DNA of 55,115 bases, taken from contig WRFS01000010.1 in the NCBI GenBank assembly GCA_009778695.1, positions 1 through 55,115 of the forward strand, in the 5' to 3' direction. The position numbers were made by a program, and so were the translations under genes. The stretch is from Oscillospiraceae bacterium. Lineage in GTDB: Bacteria > Bacillota > Clostridia > TANB77 > CAG-508. Of the stretch, positions 7,129-15,497 are shown piece after piece (position 1 is the first letter of the stretch; the number at the start of each line of letters is the position of its first letter). The notes under the pieces are model-generated. The model saw only the letters and a program-made list of their open reading frames with translations, did no database searches and had not been told where the DNA came from.

Positions 7129-7539
7129 TTAATCGAGTCTTTCTTCCTTGGGATCCACAACAGTTGTCCCCCGTTTGGGACATGGTTTAGGGTTATTAAT
7201 ACCAGTTTGGTTGCGTTTTGGAAGTGGTATAGGCTTAATCCCATTTCTCCATTCCTCATAGGTACAACCAAATTGGCTGAAATCAAGAGTTTTACCATTG
7301 TGTAAGGTATGCTTCCCAGTATAAACATGTTGAAATTCGTTGGAGTAAAAAACCCTTTTAATTCCCTTTGTTTCTTTAATACCAGTAAATGGGATATATT
7401 CTAAGGTTGTATATCCGTTACCATTACAATCATTACAAATTGTTGCAGCGCCATTATGGCACAACCAGTTCACGATAAGACCAGAGCCACCGCATTTAAA
7501 ACATTGTGTTCGTACTGTTACTTCTAATTGTTCGCTCAT
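7129..7539 (-). CDS. DnaJ-type zinc-finger-like small protein
   Basis: A 136-residue product with two CxxCxG-like pairs near the N-terminus (QCFKCGGSG and ICNDCNGNG), resembling half of the DnaJ zinc-binding region, but with no J domain. The remainder (FSQFGCTYEEWRNGIKPIPLP, then a basic, proline-rich tail) is not recognised. TGGAGGAATTACA precedes the ATG on the minus strand. The gene opposes miaB and has its own terminator and richer G+C than its neighbours, like the small genes at 2271 and 32484. A chaperone role cannot be claimed from the zinc ribbon alone. Confidence 0.7.
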   Translation of the reverse strand: MSEQLEVTVRTQCFKCGGSGLIVNWLCHNGAATICNDCNGNGYTTLEYIPFTGIKETKGIKRVFYSNEFQHVYTGKHTLHNGKTLDFSQFGCTYEEWRNGIKPIPLPKRNQTGINNPKPCPKRGTTVVDPKEERLD

Positions 7540-7657
7540 TGTAATTCCTCCAATTGGGTTGTTGTGTCCTATTGTAAAACATAGGAATTATTAATATATA
7601 GGTAAATGCCTGTACTTTTTAAGTTTAACATATTTAACATAAAATTGCAAATTTTTC

Positions 7658-7687
7658 TTGCAAAAAAACGTATTTATGTAGTAAAAT
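7658..7687 (+). promoter_or_regulatory. promoter of the ICMT-like gene
   Basis: TTGCAA (7658-7663), 18-bp spacer, TAAAAT (7682-7687). Confidence 0.5.
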
Positions 7688-7705
7688 AGGAGAAGAGGTA
7701 TTTTA

Positions 7706-8287
7706 ATGAGAAGTATTATTATCTACATATTTGGCTATGCTCTTTTAGTAGGATTTTTCTTAATAGAACATTTTGTGCGTAAAGGCAAAGATACAAAAGA
7801 TATGAATCGTACTAAATTTGATAAAAAAAGCACAACTTTTGTCTCTATTGCAATGGGAACAGCACTTATTCTTTTGATATGTTCACCACTTTTAAATTAT
7901 TTAAAAATTTGTAATGCTTTTAATATATGGGTCAGTATTATAGGTATAATATTGGGGACGACTGGACTGATTATACGCTATTTTGCGTTATCCACATTGG
8001 GACGTTTTTTTACTAGAATTCTTCGCGAAACAGAGAATCATACACTTATAACAAGTGGAATATACAAATATATTCGACACCCTGGTTACCTATCAGACCT
8101 TTTAATTTTTATTGGTTTAAGTTTAACAATGGGAAATTGGCTTTCACTGATTATTGTTCCAATTATGTTTATTTTGGCGTACATTTATAGAATACATGTA
8201 GAAGAAAAAATGCTGTTGAAAATATTTGGAGAGCAATATAAAAGCTATCAAAAAAATTCTAAAATGATAATACCGTATATATATTAA
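7706..8287 (+). CDS. isoprenylcysteine carboxyl methyltransferase-like membrane protein
   Basis: A 193-residue integral membrane protein with about five hydrophobic segments. The C-terminal half carries the ICMT/PEMT-type cofactor motif GIYKYIRHPGYLSDLLIFIG and the later RIHVEEKMLLKIFGEQYKSY block, both typical of the family. Bacterial members are membrane methyltransferases whose substrates are mostly unknown; nothing here identifies one. GAAGAGG precedes ATG 7706. It has its own promoter and is divergent from the zinc-finger gene. Length is typical. Confidence 0.85.
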   Translation: MRSIIIYIFGYALLVGFFLIEHFVRKGKDTKDMNRTKFDKKSTTFVSIAMGTALILLICSPLLNYLKICNAFNIWVSIIGIILGTTGLIIRYFALSTLGRFFTRILRETENHTLITSGIYKYIRHPGYLSDLLIFIGLSLTMGNWLSLIIVPIMFILAYIYRIHVEEKMLLKIFGEQYKSYQKNSKMIIPYIY

Positions 8288-8335
8288 AAGGATAATAATC
8301 AATAATTAACAAAGTATATTTATAGAGGAGTAAGT

Positions 8336-8842
8336 ATGATTAGAGATAATTTAATTGAAGTACTTCACGAAATGGAAGAAGTAACAAAACTGTTCAAATT
8401 AGAACCATTTGATATTTATATAATTGGTGGAGGAGCTTGTATATTAGGTGAATATACTACCAGAGCCACAGTAGATATAGATTTCGTAGATTTGGGCTAT
8501 CCATCAAAATATGGAAAAGTGTTTACATTATTAAGAGATTATGATATGTTGGAGTATGAAAGTACGTTACTTTCGCCAACATATAAACAAAGAGCAAAAA
8601 AACTCGAAGACTTTAAATATATTAGCGTATATATTTTAGCAAAAGAAGATGTAGTTGCAAGTAAAATTATCAGACTTGTTCCCAAAGATATAGAAGATTT
8701 AGACCAAATAGTACCGACATGCAATAAAGAAGTTTTAAATAACATTATAGAAGAAATTTTAAATAGAAAAGACTTATTTGAAAGTAAAAAAACAGAATTT
8801 ATAAACAAACTAAAAATATTTAAGGAGAAATATAATGTATAG
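8336..8842 (+). CDS. nucleotidyltransferase-fold protein (DUF6036-like)
   Basis: A 168-residue protein with the minimal nucleotidyltransferase signature: IIGGGACILGEYTTRATVDIDFVDLG contains the GG turn and a DxD pair (DID). KEDVVASKIIRL and a helical C-terminus follow. Relatives act as toxin or antitoxin NTases or as uncharacterised DUF6036 proteins. GAGGAG precedes ATG 8336. The next gene starts inside this one (ATG 8835, overlap 8 bp), indicating translational coupling and a joint function. I infer a two-gene module; which partner, if any, is toxic cannot be told from sequence. Confidence 0.75.
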   Translation: MIRDNLIEVLHEMEEVTKLFKLEPFDIYIIGGGACILGEYTTRATVDIDFVDLGYPSKYGKVFTLLRDYDMLEYESTLLSPTYKQRAKKLEDFKYISVYILAKEDVVASKIIRLVPKDIEDLDQIVPTCNKEVLNNIIEEILNRKDLFESKKTEFINKLKIFKEKYNV

Positions 8843-9170
8843 AATTTTTTGTGAAAGTTACATTAACTTCATAAATTCATTTGATGAAAGTAATTATAGG
8901 CTAGAAATGGCTAAGCCTTTAGAATTAATTGTAGATATAGAAAAATACGCAGAAGAAGAAAAAAAGAAGAGCGAAATATATAAAAGATTATGTGATTTAA
9001 TAGCCTTTATGAAAAACAATATTACAAAATTCCCAAAATTGAAAGCATTTTTATGGACATTAAGTTCGAGAAATATAAATGGAAAAGAATATAATGTATC
9101 AAATATTGAAGATTTGGAAGAACAAACAAAATTAGTAAACTCATTTTTAAAATTAGCATATTGGTATTAG
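8835..9170 (+). CDS. small helical partner of the nucleotidyltransferase
   Basis: A 111-residue charged, mostly helical protein with no family I recognise. It overlaps the nucleotidyltransferase gene by 8 bp and has its own AAGGAG at 8822-8827, inside the upstream gene. The C-terminus reads LVNSFLKLAYWY. No membrane segment or metal motif is seen. mutS starts 23 bases after its stop, with a separate AGGAGG, so the pair may be co-transcribed with mutS. Coupling to an NTase suggests a toxin-antitoxin or regulatory partner, which is inference only. Confidence 0.65.
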   Translation: MYRIFCESYINFINSFDESNYRLEMAKPLELIVDIEKYAEEEKKKSEIYKRLCDLIAFMKNNITKFPKLKAFLWTLSSRNINGKEYNVSNIEDLEEQTKLVNSFLKLAYWY

Positions 9171-9193
9171 AAAAATTTAAGGAGGACAAACAC

Positions 9194-11791
9194 ATGACCC
9201 CAATGATGCAGCAATATTTGGAAACCAAGAAAAATTATAAAGATTGCATACTATTTTACAGGCTCGGCGACTTTTACGAGATGTTCTTTGAAGATGCACT
9301 AACAGCTTCAAGAGAACTTGAAATAACCTTAACAGGTAAAGATTGCGGAGAAAAAGAAAGAGCACCAATGTGTGGAGTGCCATTTCATTCAGCCGAAAGT
9401 TACATTTCAAAATTAATAGATAAAGGCTACAAGGTTGCAATATGTGAGCAAATGGAAGATGCAAGTATTGCAAAAGGGCTAGTAAAAAGAGAAGTAGTAA
9501 GAATTGTAACACCTGGTACAGTGATGGAAACTAACATGCTTGATGAAAAGAAAAACAACTACATTATGAGTATTTTTAAAAAAGGAACATACTTTGGATT
9601 AGCAGTTTGCGACATAACAACAGGCGGTTTTTATGCTTCTCAAATAACAGAAATAAATAACTTTGAAAAACTTTTAAGCGAAATCGCCAAATATTCACCA
9701 AAAGAAATTATTATAAATGATTTACTCTTTTCTACAGAAGCAGAAATAAATATAATTCGTGAAAATTTAGATATATATATTACAAAAGCTGATGAAAGCA
9801 CTTTTAAAGAAGATAGCAGTAATTTAAATTATGAATTTCTACATACAAATGATGAAAAAGTTAAAGATTTAAAACAATATGCATTTTGCATACCTGCAAT
9901 TAATGCACTGTTAGATTACTTGAATACTACACAAAAGGTAAAGTTAGAACATATTAACAAAATATATATTTATAATGTCACGGAGTATATGGCATTAGAT
10001 GTTACAGCTAGACGAAATTTAGAATTAACAGAAAGAATGCGTGAAAGTGGTAAAAAAGGCACATTGCTTTGGGTATTAGATAATACGTCTACATCAATGG
10101 GTGCTAGAGAGTTAAGAAGATGGATTAATGAGCCATTGTTGAATTCGATAGAAATAAATAAAAGGCTAGACGCCGTTGAAGAGTTAAAGCGAGAAATAAT
10201 TGCAAAAGATGATTTAATTATGGGTTTAAAAAAAGTTTATGATATTGAAAGACTAATAGGTAAAATTGCGTTTGGGAATGCTAATGGAAGAGATTTAATT
10301 TCATTAAAAAGTTCTATATCGCAAATACCTAATATAAAAAATCTTTTGCAACAGTTTAGTGCATCATTACTAAAGGAATTATTTAATAATTTAGATGAGT
10401 TACAAGATATATACAAATTAATTGATGATTCAATTGTGGAAGAACCTCCAATTTCGCTTAAAGATGGGGATTTGATAAAATTTGGATACAATGCTGAGTT
10501 AGATGAATATAAAACAGCTTCAACAGAAGGTAAACAGTGGCTTTTAAAAATCGAAGCGAATGAAAAAGAAAAAACTGGAATAAAAAATTTAAAAATTAGT
10601 TATAACAAAATCTTTGGCTATTATTTAGAAGTAACAAAATCCTATTTAAACCTAGTTCCAGATACATATATTAGAAAGCAAACATTGGCAAATTGTGAAA
10701 GATACGTCACGCCTGAATTAAAAGAATTGGAAGAAAAAATATTAAATGCTGGGGAAAAAATGTGTGGGCTAGAATATGAAATTTTCCTACAAATTCGTCA
10801 AGAATTATCAGACAATATTCTAAGAATTCAAAAAACAGCAAATATTATTTCCTCTTTAGATGTATTGATTTCGTTTGCCATTGCTGCAGAAGACTTAAAT
10901 TACGTTAAGCCAGAAATAACAAATTCAGGTGAAATTGAAGTAAAAGAAGGCAGGCATCCAGTTATAGAAAAAATGCTTCCTACTGGTACATTTATAAGTA
11001 ATGATACATATTTAGATAACAATACACACAGATTTTCAATTATAACAGGACCGAATATGGCAGGTAAATCAACATATATGCGACAAATTGCATTAATTAC
11101 AATAATGGCTCAAATTGGAAGTTTTGTGCCAGCAAAACTTGCTAAAATTGGCGTGGTAGATAAGATTTTCACGAGAATTGGTGCTTCAGACGATTTAAGT
11201 ATTGGGCAAAGTACGTTTATGGTTGAAATGATGGAAGTGGCAAACATTATCAAAAACTGCACTTCAAAAAGTTTAGTTTTATTAGATGAAATAGGCAGGG
11301 GAACTTCAACATATGATGGATTAGCCATTGCGTGGGCAGTTGTAGAATATATGGCAGATAAAGATAAATGCGGTGCAAAAACATTATTTGCAACGCACTA
11401 TCATGAATTGATTGGTTTAGAAGATACAATAGATGGAATAAAAAACTATTCAATTGCAGTAAAGGAAAATGGTGAAGATATAATATTTTTAAGGAAAATA
11501 GTAGAAGGCGGAACTGATGATAGTTATGGAATACATGTTGCAAAATTGGCAGGAGTTTCGCCAGTTGTTACAAAAAGAGCAAACGAGATTCTTAAAAATA
11601 TTGAAAGAAAATCAATTATTAATTCTAAAACAGTAAGCAAAACCGAAAAAGAGCTTGAAGCTGGACAACTAGACTTTTACAATATAAAATTAGCTGAAAT
11701 AGCACATGAATTAGACAAAATTAATTTGGATGAATTAACTCCAATTAGTGCACTAAATATATTGGTTAAAATGAAAGAAAAAATGAAGTAA
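9194..11791 (+). CDS. mutS: DNA mismatch repair protein MutS
   Basis: An 865-residue MutS that recognises mismatches and signals repair. The mismatch-binding N-terminus contains YKDCILFYRLGDFYEMFFEDA with the conserved Phe of the F-x-E motif. The ATPase holds Walker A GPNMAGKSTYMRQ, DEIGRGTSTYDGLAIAWA (Walker B and signature) and ATHYHEL. The start ATG 9194 follows GGAGGAC, replacing a longer frame from 9161 that overlaps the preceding gene. It is followed after 10 bases by the alkyl-adenine glycosylase gene, making a small DNA-repair operon. mutL is not adjacent. Confidence 0.97.
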   Translation: MTPMMQQYLETKKNYKDCILFYRLGDFYEMFFEDALTASRELEITLTGKDCGEKERAPMCGVPFHSAESYISKLIDKGYKVAICEQMEDASIAKGLVKREVVRIVTPGTVMETNMLDEKKNNYIMSIFKKGTYFGLAVCDITTGGFYASQITEINNFEKLLSEIAKYSPKEIIINDLLFSTEAEINIIRENLDIYITKADESTFKEDSSNLNYEFLHTNDEKVKDLKQYAFCIPAINALLDYLNTTQKVKLEHINKIYIYNVTEYMALDVTARRNLELTERMRESGKKGTLLWVLDNTSTSMGARELRRWINEPLLNSIEINKRLDAVEELKREIIAKDDLIMGLKKVYDIERLIGKIAFGNANGRDLISLKSSISQIPNIKNLLQQFSASLLKELFNNLDELQDIYKLIDDSIVEEPPISLKDGDLIKFGYNAELDEYKTASTEGKQWLLKIEANEKEKTGIKNLKISYNKIFGYYLEVTKSYLNLVPDTYIRKQTLANCERYVTPELKELEEKILNAGEKMCGLEYEIFLQIRQELSDNILRIQKTANIISSLDVLISFAIAAEDLNYVKPEITNSGEIEVKEGRHPVIEKMLPTGTFISNDTYLDNNTHRFSIITGPNMAGKSTYMRQIALITIMAQIGSFVPAKLAKIGVVDKIFTRIGASDDLSIGQSTFMVEMMEVANIIKNCTSKSLVLLDEIGRGTSTYDGLAIAWAVVEYMADKDKCGAKTLFATHYHELIGLEDTIDGIKNYSIAVKENGEDIIFLRKIVEGGTDDSYGIHVAKLAGVSPVVTKRANEILKNIERKSIINSKTVSKTEKELEAGQLDFYNIKLAEIAHELDKINLDELTPISALNILVKMKEKMK

Positions 11792-11801
11792 GGAGGAACC
11801 A

Positions 11802-12329
11802 GTGGCAAAGCTTGATAAAAATTTTTATATACAAGATGCCTTAACAGTTGCACCACAATTAATAGGAAAAATATTAGTAAGAAAACTTAAAAATGGGGAA
11901 ATAATTAAACATAGAATAACAGAAACGGAAAGCTACTGTGGAGAAGAAGATACAGCGTGTCATGCTAGAGCAGGAAAAACTAAACGTACTGCGATTATGT
12001 ATGAACAAGGAGGCTTCGCATATATATACTTGTGTTATGGTGTACATTATATGTTAAATGTAGTAACGGGAGAAAAGGAACATCCGCAAGCAGTTTTAAT
12101 ACGTGGAGTTGAAGGATATAACGGACCGGGCAAACTCACAAAAGCAATGAATATAGGAAAAGAATTAAATGGAATAGATCTTGTTGATTCAGATGAAATA
12201 TGGATAGAAGATGACGGCTATGTCACAAGTTATACGACAAGTAAAAGGATAGGAATTGATTATGCAACAGAGCCATATAAAAGCATGGAATGGCGATTTA
12301 TAGCCAATACGCATTTCGTCTTTGCGTAG
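11802..12329 (+). CDS. DNA-3-methyladenine glycosylase (AAG/MPG family)
   Basis: A 175-residue monofunctional glycosylase that excises alkylated purines. Recognisable blocks are APQLIGKILVRK, the catalytic ITETESYCGEEDTACHA (Glu of TETE), YEQGGFAYIYLCYGVHYMLNVV and AVLIRGVEG...GPGKLTKAM. GTG 11802 follows AAGGAGGAACCA, 10 bases after mutS, so the two are probably co-transcribed. It is slightly shorter than the roughly 190-200 residues usual for bacterial members, the difference being in the C-terminal region, which still ends WRFIANTHFVF. Confidence 0.93.
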   Translation: MAKLDKNFYIQDALTVAPQLIGKILVRKLKNGEIIKHRITETESYCGEEDTACHARAGKTKRTAIMYEQGGFAYIYLCYGVHYMLNVVTGEKEHPQAVLIRGVEGYNGPGKLTKAMNIGKELNGIDLVDSDEIWIEDDGYVTSYTTSKRIGIDYATEPYKSMEWRFIANTHFVFA

Positions 12330-12342
12330 TATCACAGTGACA

Positions 12343-12371
12343 TTGACAATATACATAATATGTAGTATAAT
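12343..12371 (+). promoter_or_regulatory. consensus sigma-A promoter of the TPR gene
   Basis: TTGACA (12343-12348), 17-bp spacer, TATAAT (12366-12371): a perfect consensus, just after the glycosylase gene. Confidence 0.85.
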
Positions 12372-12400
12372 TTTATGTGATAAATTAATTGAGGTGTAAG

Positions 12401-13396
12401 ATGAGGAAATACATACCTAGAACTAGAATTAAACCGTTAGATAAAGCAGCCAAAAGTCGTATTAAACAATTTAAAATGGCAATAGAGTATATGAAACAAG
12501 GAGAATATGAAAAGGCAAAACAAATTTTTCTAAAAAATTTAGAAGATTATAGAGGAAATGAGTTTGCATTATTTTATATGGGGAAAATAATGTTAATTGA
12601 ATCGAGAGGATTAGATCGCAACAGTATTTTATACAAAGAAAAGATAAATGAGGCAGAACAATATTTTTTAGAATGTATAAAACAATTCCCAACCTCTGTA
12701 GGACCGAGAATTGAATTAAGTGATTTATATATAAGTCAAAAAAAAGAAGTAGAAGCAGAGAGGTTGCTTTTATCTTGTATTAATTTACCTTTGCAAAAAC
12801 AATCTGCGGGATTAAGGCTAGCAGAACTTTATGAAAAGCAAGGTAAGTTGGATCAAGCAAACAAGATGTATTTATATTGTATCAGCAAAGATCCACAAGA
12901 TAATGTAGCAAGACCTGCTTTAGAAGGATTATATCGAACAAAAAAAGCAGGAGAAGGATTGACAGAAATAGAGAAAAACATAATATCAATAATGCATGAT
13001 AATGGTGCAATTAATAGACTAGAAAGAGGCAATCATATAAAAAGGCATACAAACGATGATTTAACCAAGGATCTTCATGGCATATTCTTAGAACCATATA
13101 CATATAAAGAGGTTTTGAATATGGTGAATAATTTTTTAAGAAATAAAGGAAATGAGAAAAAATTAGTTATAAAAGGCTGCGATATGTATTGCATTCGTGT
13201 AGAAGGGTGCGGATATATGGGAGGTAAAATGGGAGATGGAAAGATTTTGGACAATATAACAATTGTTACATTATCTAATTCTAATAAAGTAATAACAGCG
13301 TATCCGAGCAGAGATATTTTTGCTATTGAAGAACCGACAAAGGTACTTTGTCCGAGTAATGTTTTAAAAGTTGAAGAAGATGATTATGAAAGATAA
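12401..13396 (+). CDS. tetratricopeptide-repeat protein
   Basis: A 331-residue protein. Residues about 20-180 contain three to four TPR-like helical pairs (for example YMKQGEYEKAKQIFLKNLEDY and LAELYEKQGKLDQANKMYLYCI), normally protein-interaction surfaces. The C-terminal 130 residues form a separate domain containing KGCDMYCIRVEGCGYMGG that I do not recognise. There is no signal peptide, so it is likely cytoplasmic. ATG 12401 follows GAGGTG; the upstream ATG at 12389 lies before that site. The consensus promoter suggests constitutive strong transcription. Function is unknown. Confidence 0.75.
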   Translation: MRKYIPRTRIKPLDKAAKSRIKQFKMAIEYMKQGEYEKAKQIFLKNLEDYRGNEFALFYMGKIMLIESRGLDRNSILYKEKINEAEQYFLECIKQFPTSVGPRIELSDLYISQKKEVEAERLLLSCINLPLQKQSAGLRLAELYEKQGKLDQANKMYLYCISKDPQDNVARPALEGLYRTKKAGEGLTEIEKNIISIMHDNGAINRLERGNHIKRHTNDDLTKDLHGIFLEPYTYKEVLNMVNNFLRNKGNEKKLVIKGCDMYCIRVEGCGYMGGKMGDGKILDNITIVTLSNSNKVITAYPSRDIFAIEEPTKVLCPSNVLKVEEDDYER

Positions 13397-13471
13397 AAAT
13401 ATACTAACTATCGCAAGTTATTTTTTTAAAAAGGATTAACTAGAACCATAATAGAGAAAGGATGTGGAATA

Positions 13472-14579
13472 ATGATTGAATTAGAAGAAAATAGGACAAA
13501 TTTATTAAATTGCAAATCAAGATTAACAAGTTTAGGTGATTCACTTTGAAATAGATTCACTTAGAGTACGATTAAAAGAGTTAGAAAATAAAACGTTAGA
13601 CAGCCATTTTTGGGATGATTCAAAAAAAACAGAACCAATTTTAAAAGAAATTAAAAGTATAAAAAACAAAATAACTGGATATGATTTTTTGCAAACAGAG
13701 CTTTTAAACTTAACGGAATTAAATGAATTATTGCTTGTTGAAAAAGACGAAGAATTGGCAAAGGAAGTATTAAAAAATACAAGTAATCTAATTAATGAGA
13801 TTGAGAAATTAGAATTAAAAACATTATTTACAGAAAAATACGATTCTAACAATGCCATTATTACACTACATCCAGGTGCAGGAGGAACGGAATCTCAAGA
13901 TTGGGCTGAAATGTTATATCGTATGTATTGCAAGTGGGCTAATTCGAATGGATTTACTGTGCAAGAGTTAGATTTTTTAGAAGGCGATGGTGCAGGAATA
14001 AAAAGTGTAACGGCTTTGATATCTGGAGAAAATGCATATGGCTATTTGAGGTCAGAGGCTGGAGTACATAGATTGGTAAGGATTTCACCATTTGATTCTG
14101 GAGGAAGAAGACACACTTCTTTTGCTTCTGTTGAAGTCTTGCCAGAGATAAATGAAGATATTGAAATAGAAATAAATTCAGATGATTTAAGAATAGATAC
14201 ATATAGAGCTTCAGGGGCAGGGGGACAACACGTAAATAAAACTTCATCTGCAGTAAGGATTACACATATTCCAACTGGTATAGTAACAAGTTGCCAAATG
14301 GAACGTTCTCAACTTCAAAATAAAGAAACAGCTTTAAAAATGCTAAAATCAAAATTGATTACACTAAAAGAAAAAGAACAAAGAGAGCATATGGAAAGTA
14401 TAAAAGGGGTAGAAAAAGATATAGCATGGGGTAGCCAAATTCGTTCATATGTATTTCATCCGTATAGTATGGTAAAAGACCATAGAACAGGAACAGAGAC
14501 GGGCAATGTTCAATCGGTTATGGATGGTAATATAATGGAGTTTATGGAAAGTTATTTAAAGAAAAAATTTATTATTTAA
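13472..14579 (+). CDS. prfB: peptide chain release factor 2 with programmed +1 frameshift
   Basis: RF2 releases peptides at UGA and UAA. The first frame runs from ATG 13472 to CTT TGA at 13544-13549. The ribosome must slip +1 at CTT so that reading continues GAA ATA GAT, the classical autoregulatory site. AGGTGA at 13534-13539 is the internal Shine-Dalgarno-like stimulator. In the main frame SPFD (ISPFDSGGRRH) is the stop-codon tripeptide region and GAGGQHVNKT holds the catalytic GGQ. The site lets low RF2 raise its own synthesis. About 368 residues, normal length. This frameshift is genuine regulation, unlike others in the window. Confidence 0.96.
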
Positions 14580-14627
14580 TTTATATAATACTCTCCATAT
14601 AGAAATCAATTGCAATATTTCGCTTCC

Positions 14628-14728
14628 GTGGTAGGTATGTATTTTTAAAAAGCTCCCTCCAAGTCAAGGGGTAATCCGTAGCCTTGGGAGGGCTGTCGGG
14701 CAGTTTTTTAAAAATACATACCTACCAC
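14628..14728. repeat. foldback element A1 (arms 24 bp, conserved core)
   Basis: Perfect arms at 14628-14651 and 14705-14728 (ending TTTTTAAAAA at the loop side) flank a core reading AAGTCAAGGGGTAATCCGTA, then GGGCTGTCGGGCAG. The outer flank GCTTCCGTGG resembles the half-copies at 33902 and 34151. It lies between prfB and smpB, whose genes converge, and may end both transcripts. Confidence 0.85.
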
Positions 14729-14770
14729 TTACGCTATTCTATGTACTTATGATATCAAAATTTTATTTCT

Positions 14771-15226
14771 TTAGTGAGTATTAGTAAACGTTGTGTGTCT
14801 TCGTATATCCATGTCGGCATCTTTTTTAGCCAAATCTTCACGCTTGTCGTGGAGTTTTTTTCCTTTTCCAACACCAAGTTCGATTTTGACAAAATTATTT
14901 TTAAAATACATAGAAATAGGTACAAGAGTTACACCTTGTTGTTTTATTCGACCAATCAACTTATTAAGTTCTGATTTATTCAATAACAGTTTTCTATTTC
15001 GTAAAGGATCTTTATTGAAGATATTGCCTTGTTCATATGGGCTAACATGCAATCCGATAATGTATGCTTCGCCATTCTTAATAATGGCATAGCTATTTTT
15101 TAAATTTGCATTGCCATTTCTAATTGATTTAATTTCCGTACCATTTAAAACAATACCAACCTCCAAAGTATCTAAAATTATATAGTTATGGCGAGCATTT
15201 GGATTTTTTGCAATTAACTTTCCCAT
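14771..15226 (-). CDS. smpB: SsrA-binding protein SmpB
   Basis: A 151-residue tmRNA-binding protein needed for trans-translation. It has the oligonucleotide-binding core NYIILDTLEVGIVLNGTEIKSIR, then NLKNSYAIIKNGEAYIIGLHVSPY, and the C-terminal tail GKGKKLHDKREDLAKKDADMDIRR, which mimics a missing tRNA anticodon in the ribosome. All family landmarks are present. It is the only housekeeping gene here on the minus strand and has a clear promoter. In many Firmicutes smpB follows secG-rnr; here secG is some 39 kb away. Confidence 0.96.
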   Translation of the reverse strand: MGKLIAKNPNARHNYIILDTLEVGIVLNGTEIKSIRNGNANLKNSYAIIKNGEAYIIGLHVSPYEQGNIFNKDPLRNRKLLLNKSELNKLIGRIKQQGVTLVPISMYFKNNFVKIELGVGKGKKLHDKREDLAKKDADMDIRRHTTFTNTH

Positions 15227-15268
15227 GTTTTTTCTCCAGTCAAGTTTTTATTTATTTTTTTAAATATA

Positions 15269-15297
15269 ATTATATATGAAAAATAGTCATAATGCAA
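15269..15297 (-). promoter_or_regulatory. promoter of smpB
   Basis: On the minus strand: TTGCAT (15297-15292), 17-bp spacer, TATAAT (15274-15269). Confidence 0.75.
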
Positions 15298-15415
15298 GAA
15301 GCTTATGTGGAAAATATGCTTGTAATGTAAATGTAACGAGAATGTAATGTAAATATAATAAAACTACAAAGCCAGTACTGGGGCAGGCAATATAATATAT
15401 GACTGAATGCACCTA

Positions 15416-15444
15416 TTGAAAAACAAATGGAAATAATATATATA
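15416..15444 (+). promoter_or_regulatory. possible promoter of the prepilin-like gene
   Basis: TTGAAA (15416-15421), about 17 bases, TATATA (15439-15444). The 270-base gap 15227-15497 otherwise shows no recognised riboswitch. Confidence 0.4.
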
Positions 15445-15497
15445 TTAAATTACTTAAGAATCAAATCATTATTATAAAAGGAGGAATAAATAAACAA

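Noticed and set aside
13536-13549. prfB frame change as an assembly error
   Set aside because: The CTT TGA slip site and upstream AGGTGA are the conserved programmed signals of RF2.
15300-15497. Possible riboswitch before the prepilin-like gene
   Set aside because: The CAAAGCC and GGGGCAGG words recall c-di-GMP aptamers, but the needed conserved pairs and GNRA loop could not be found.
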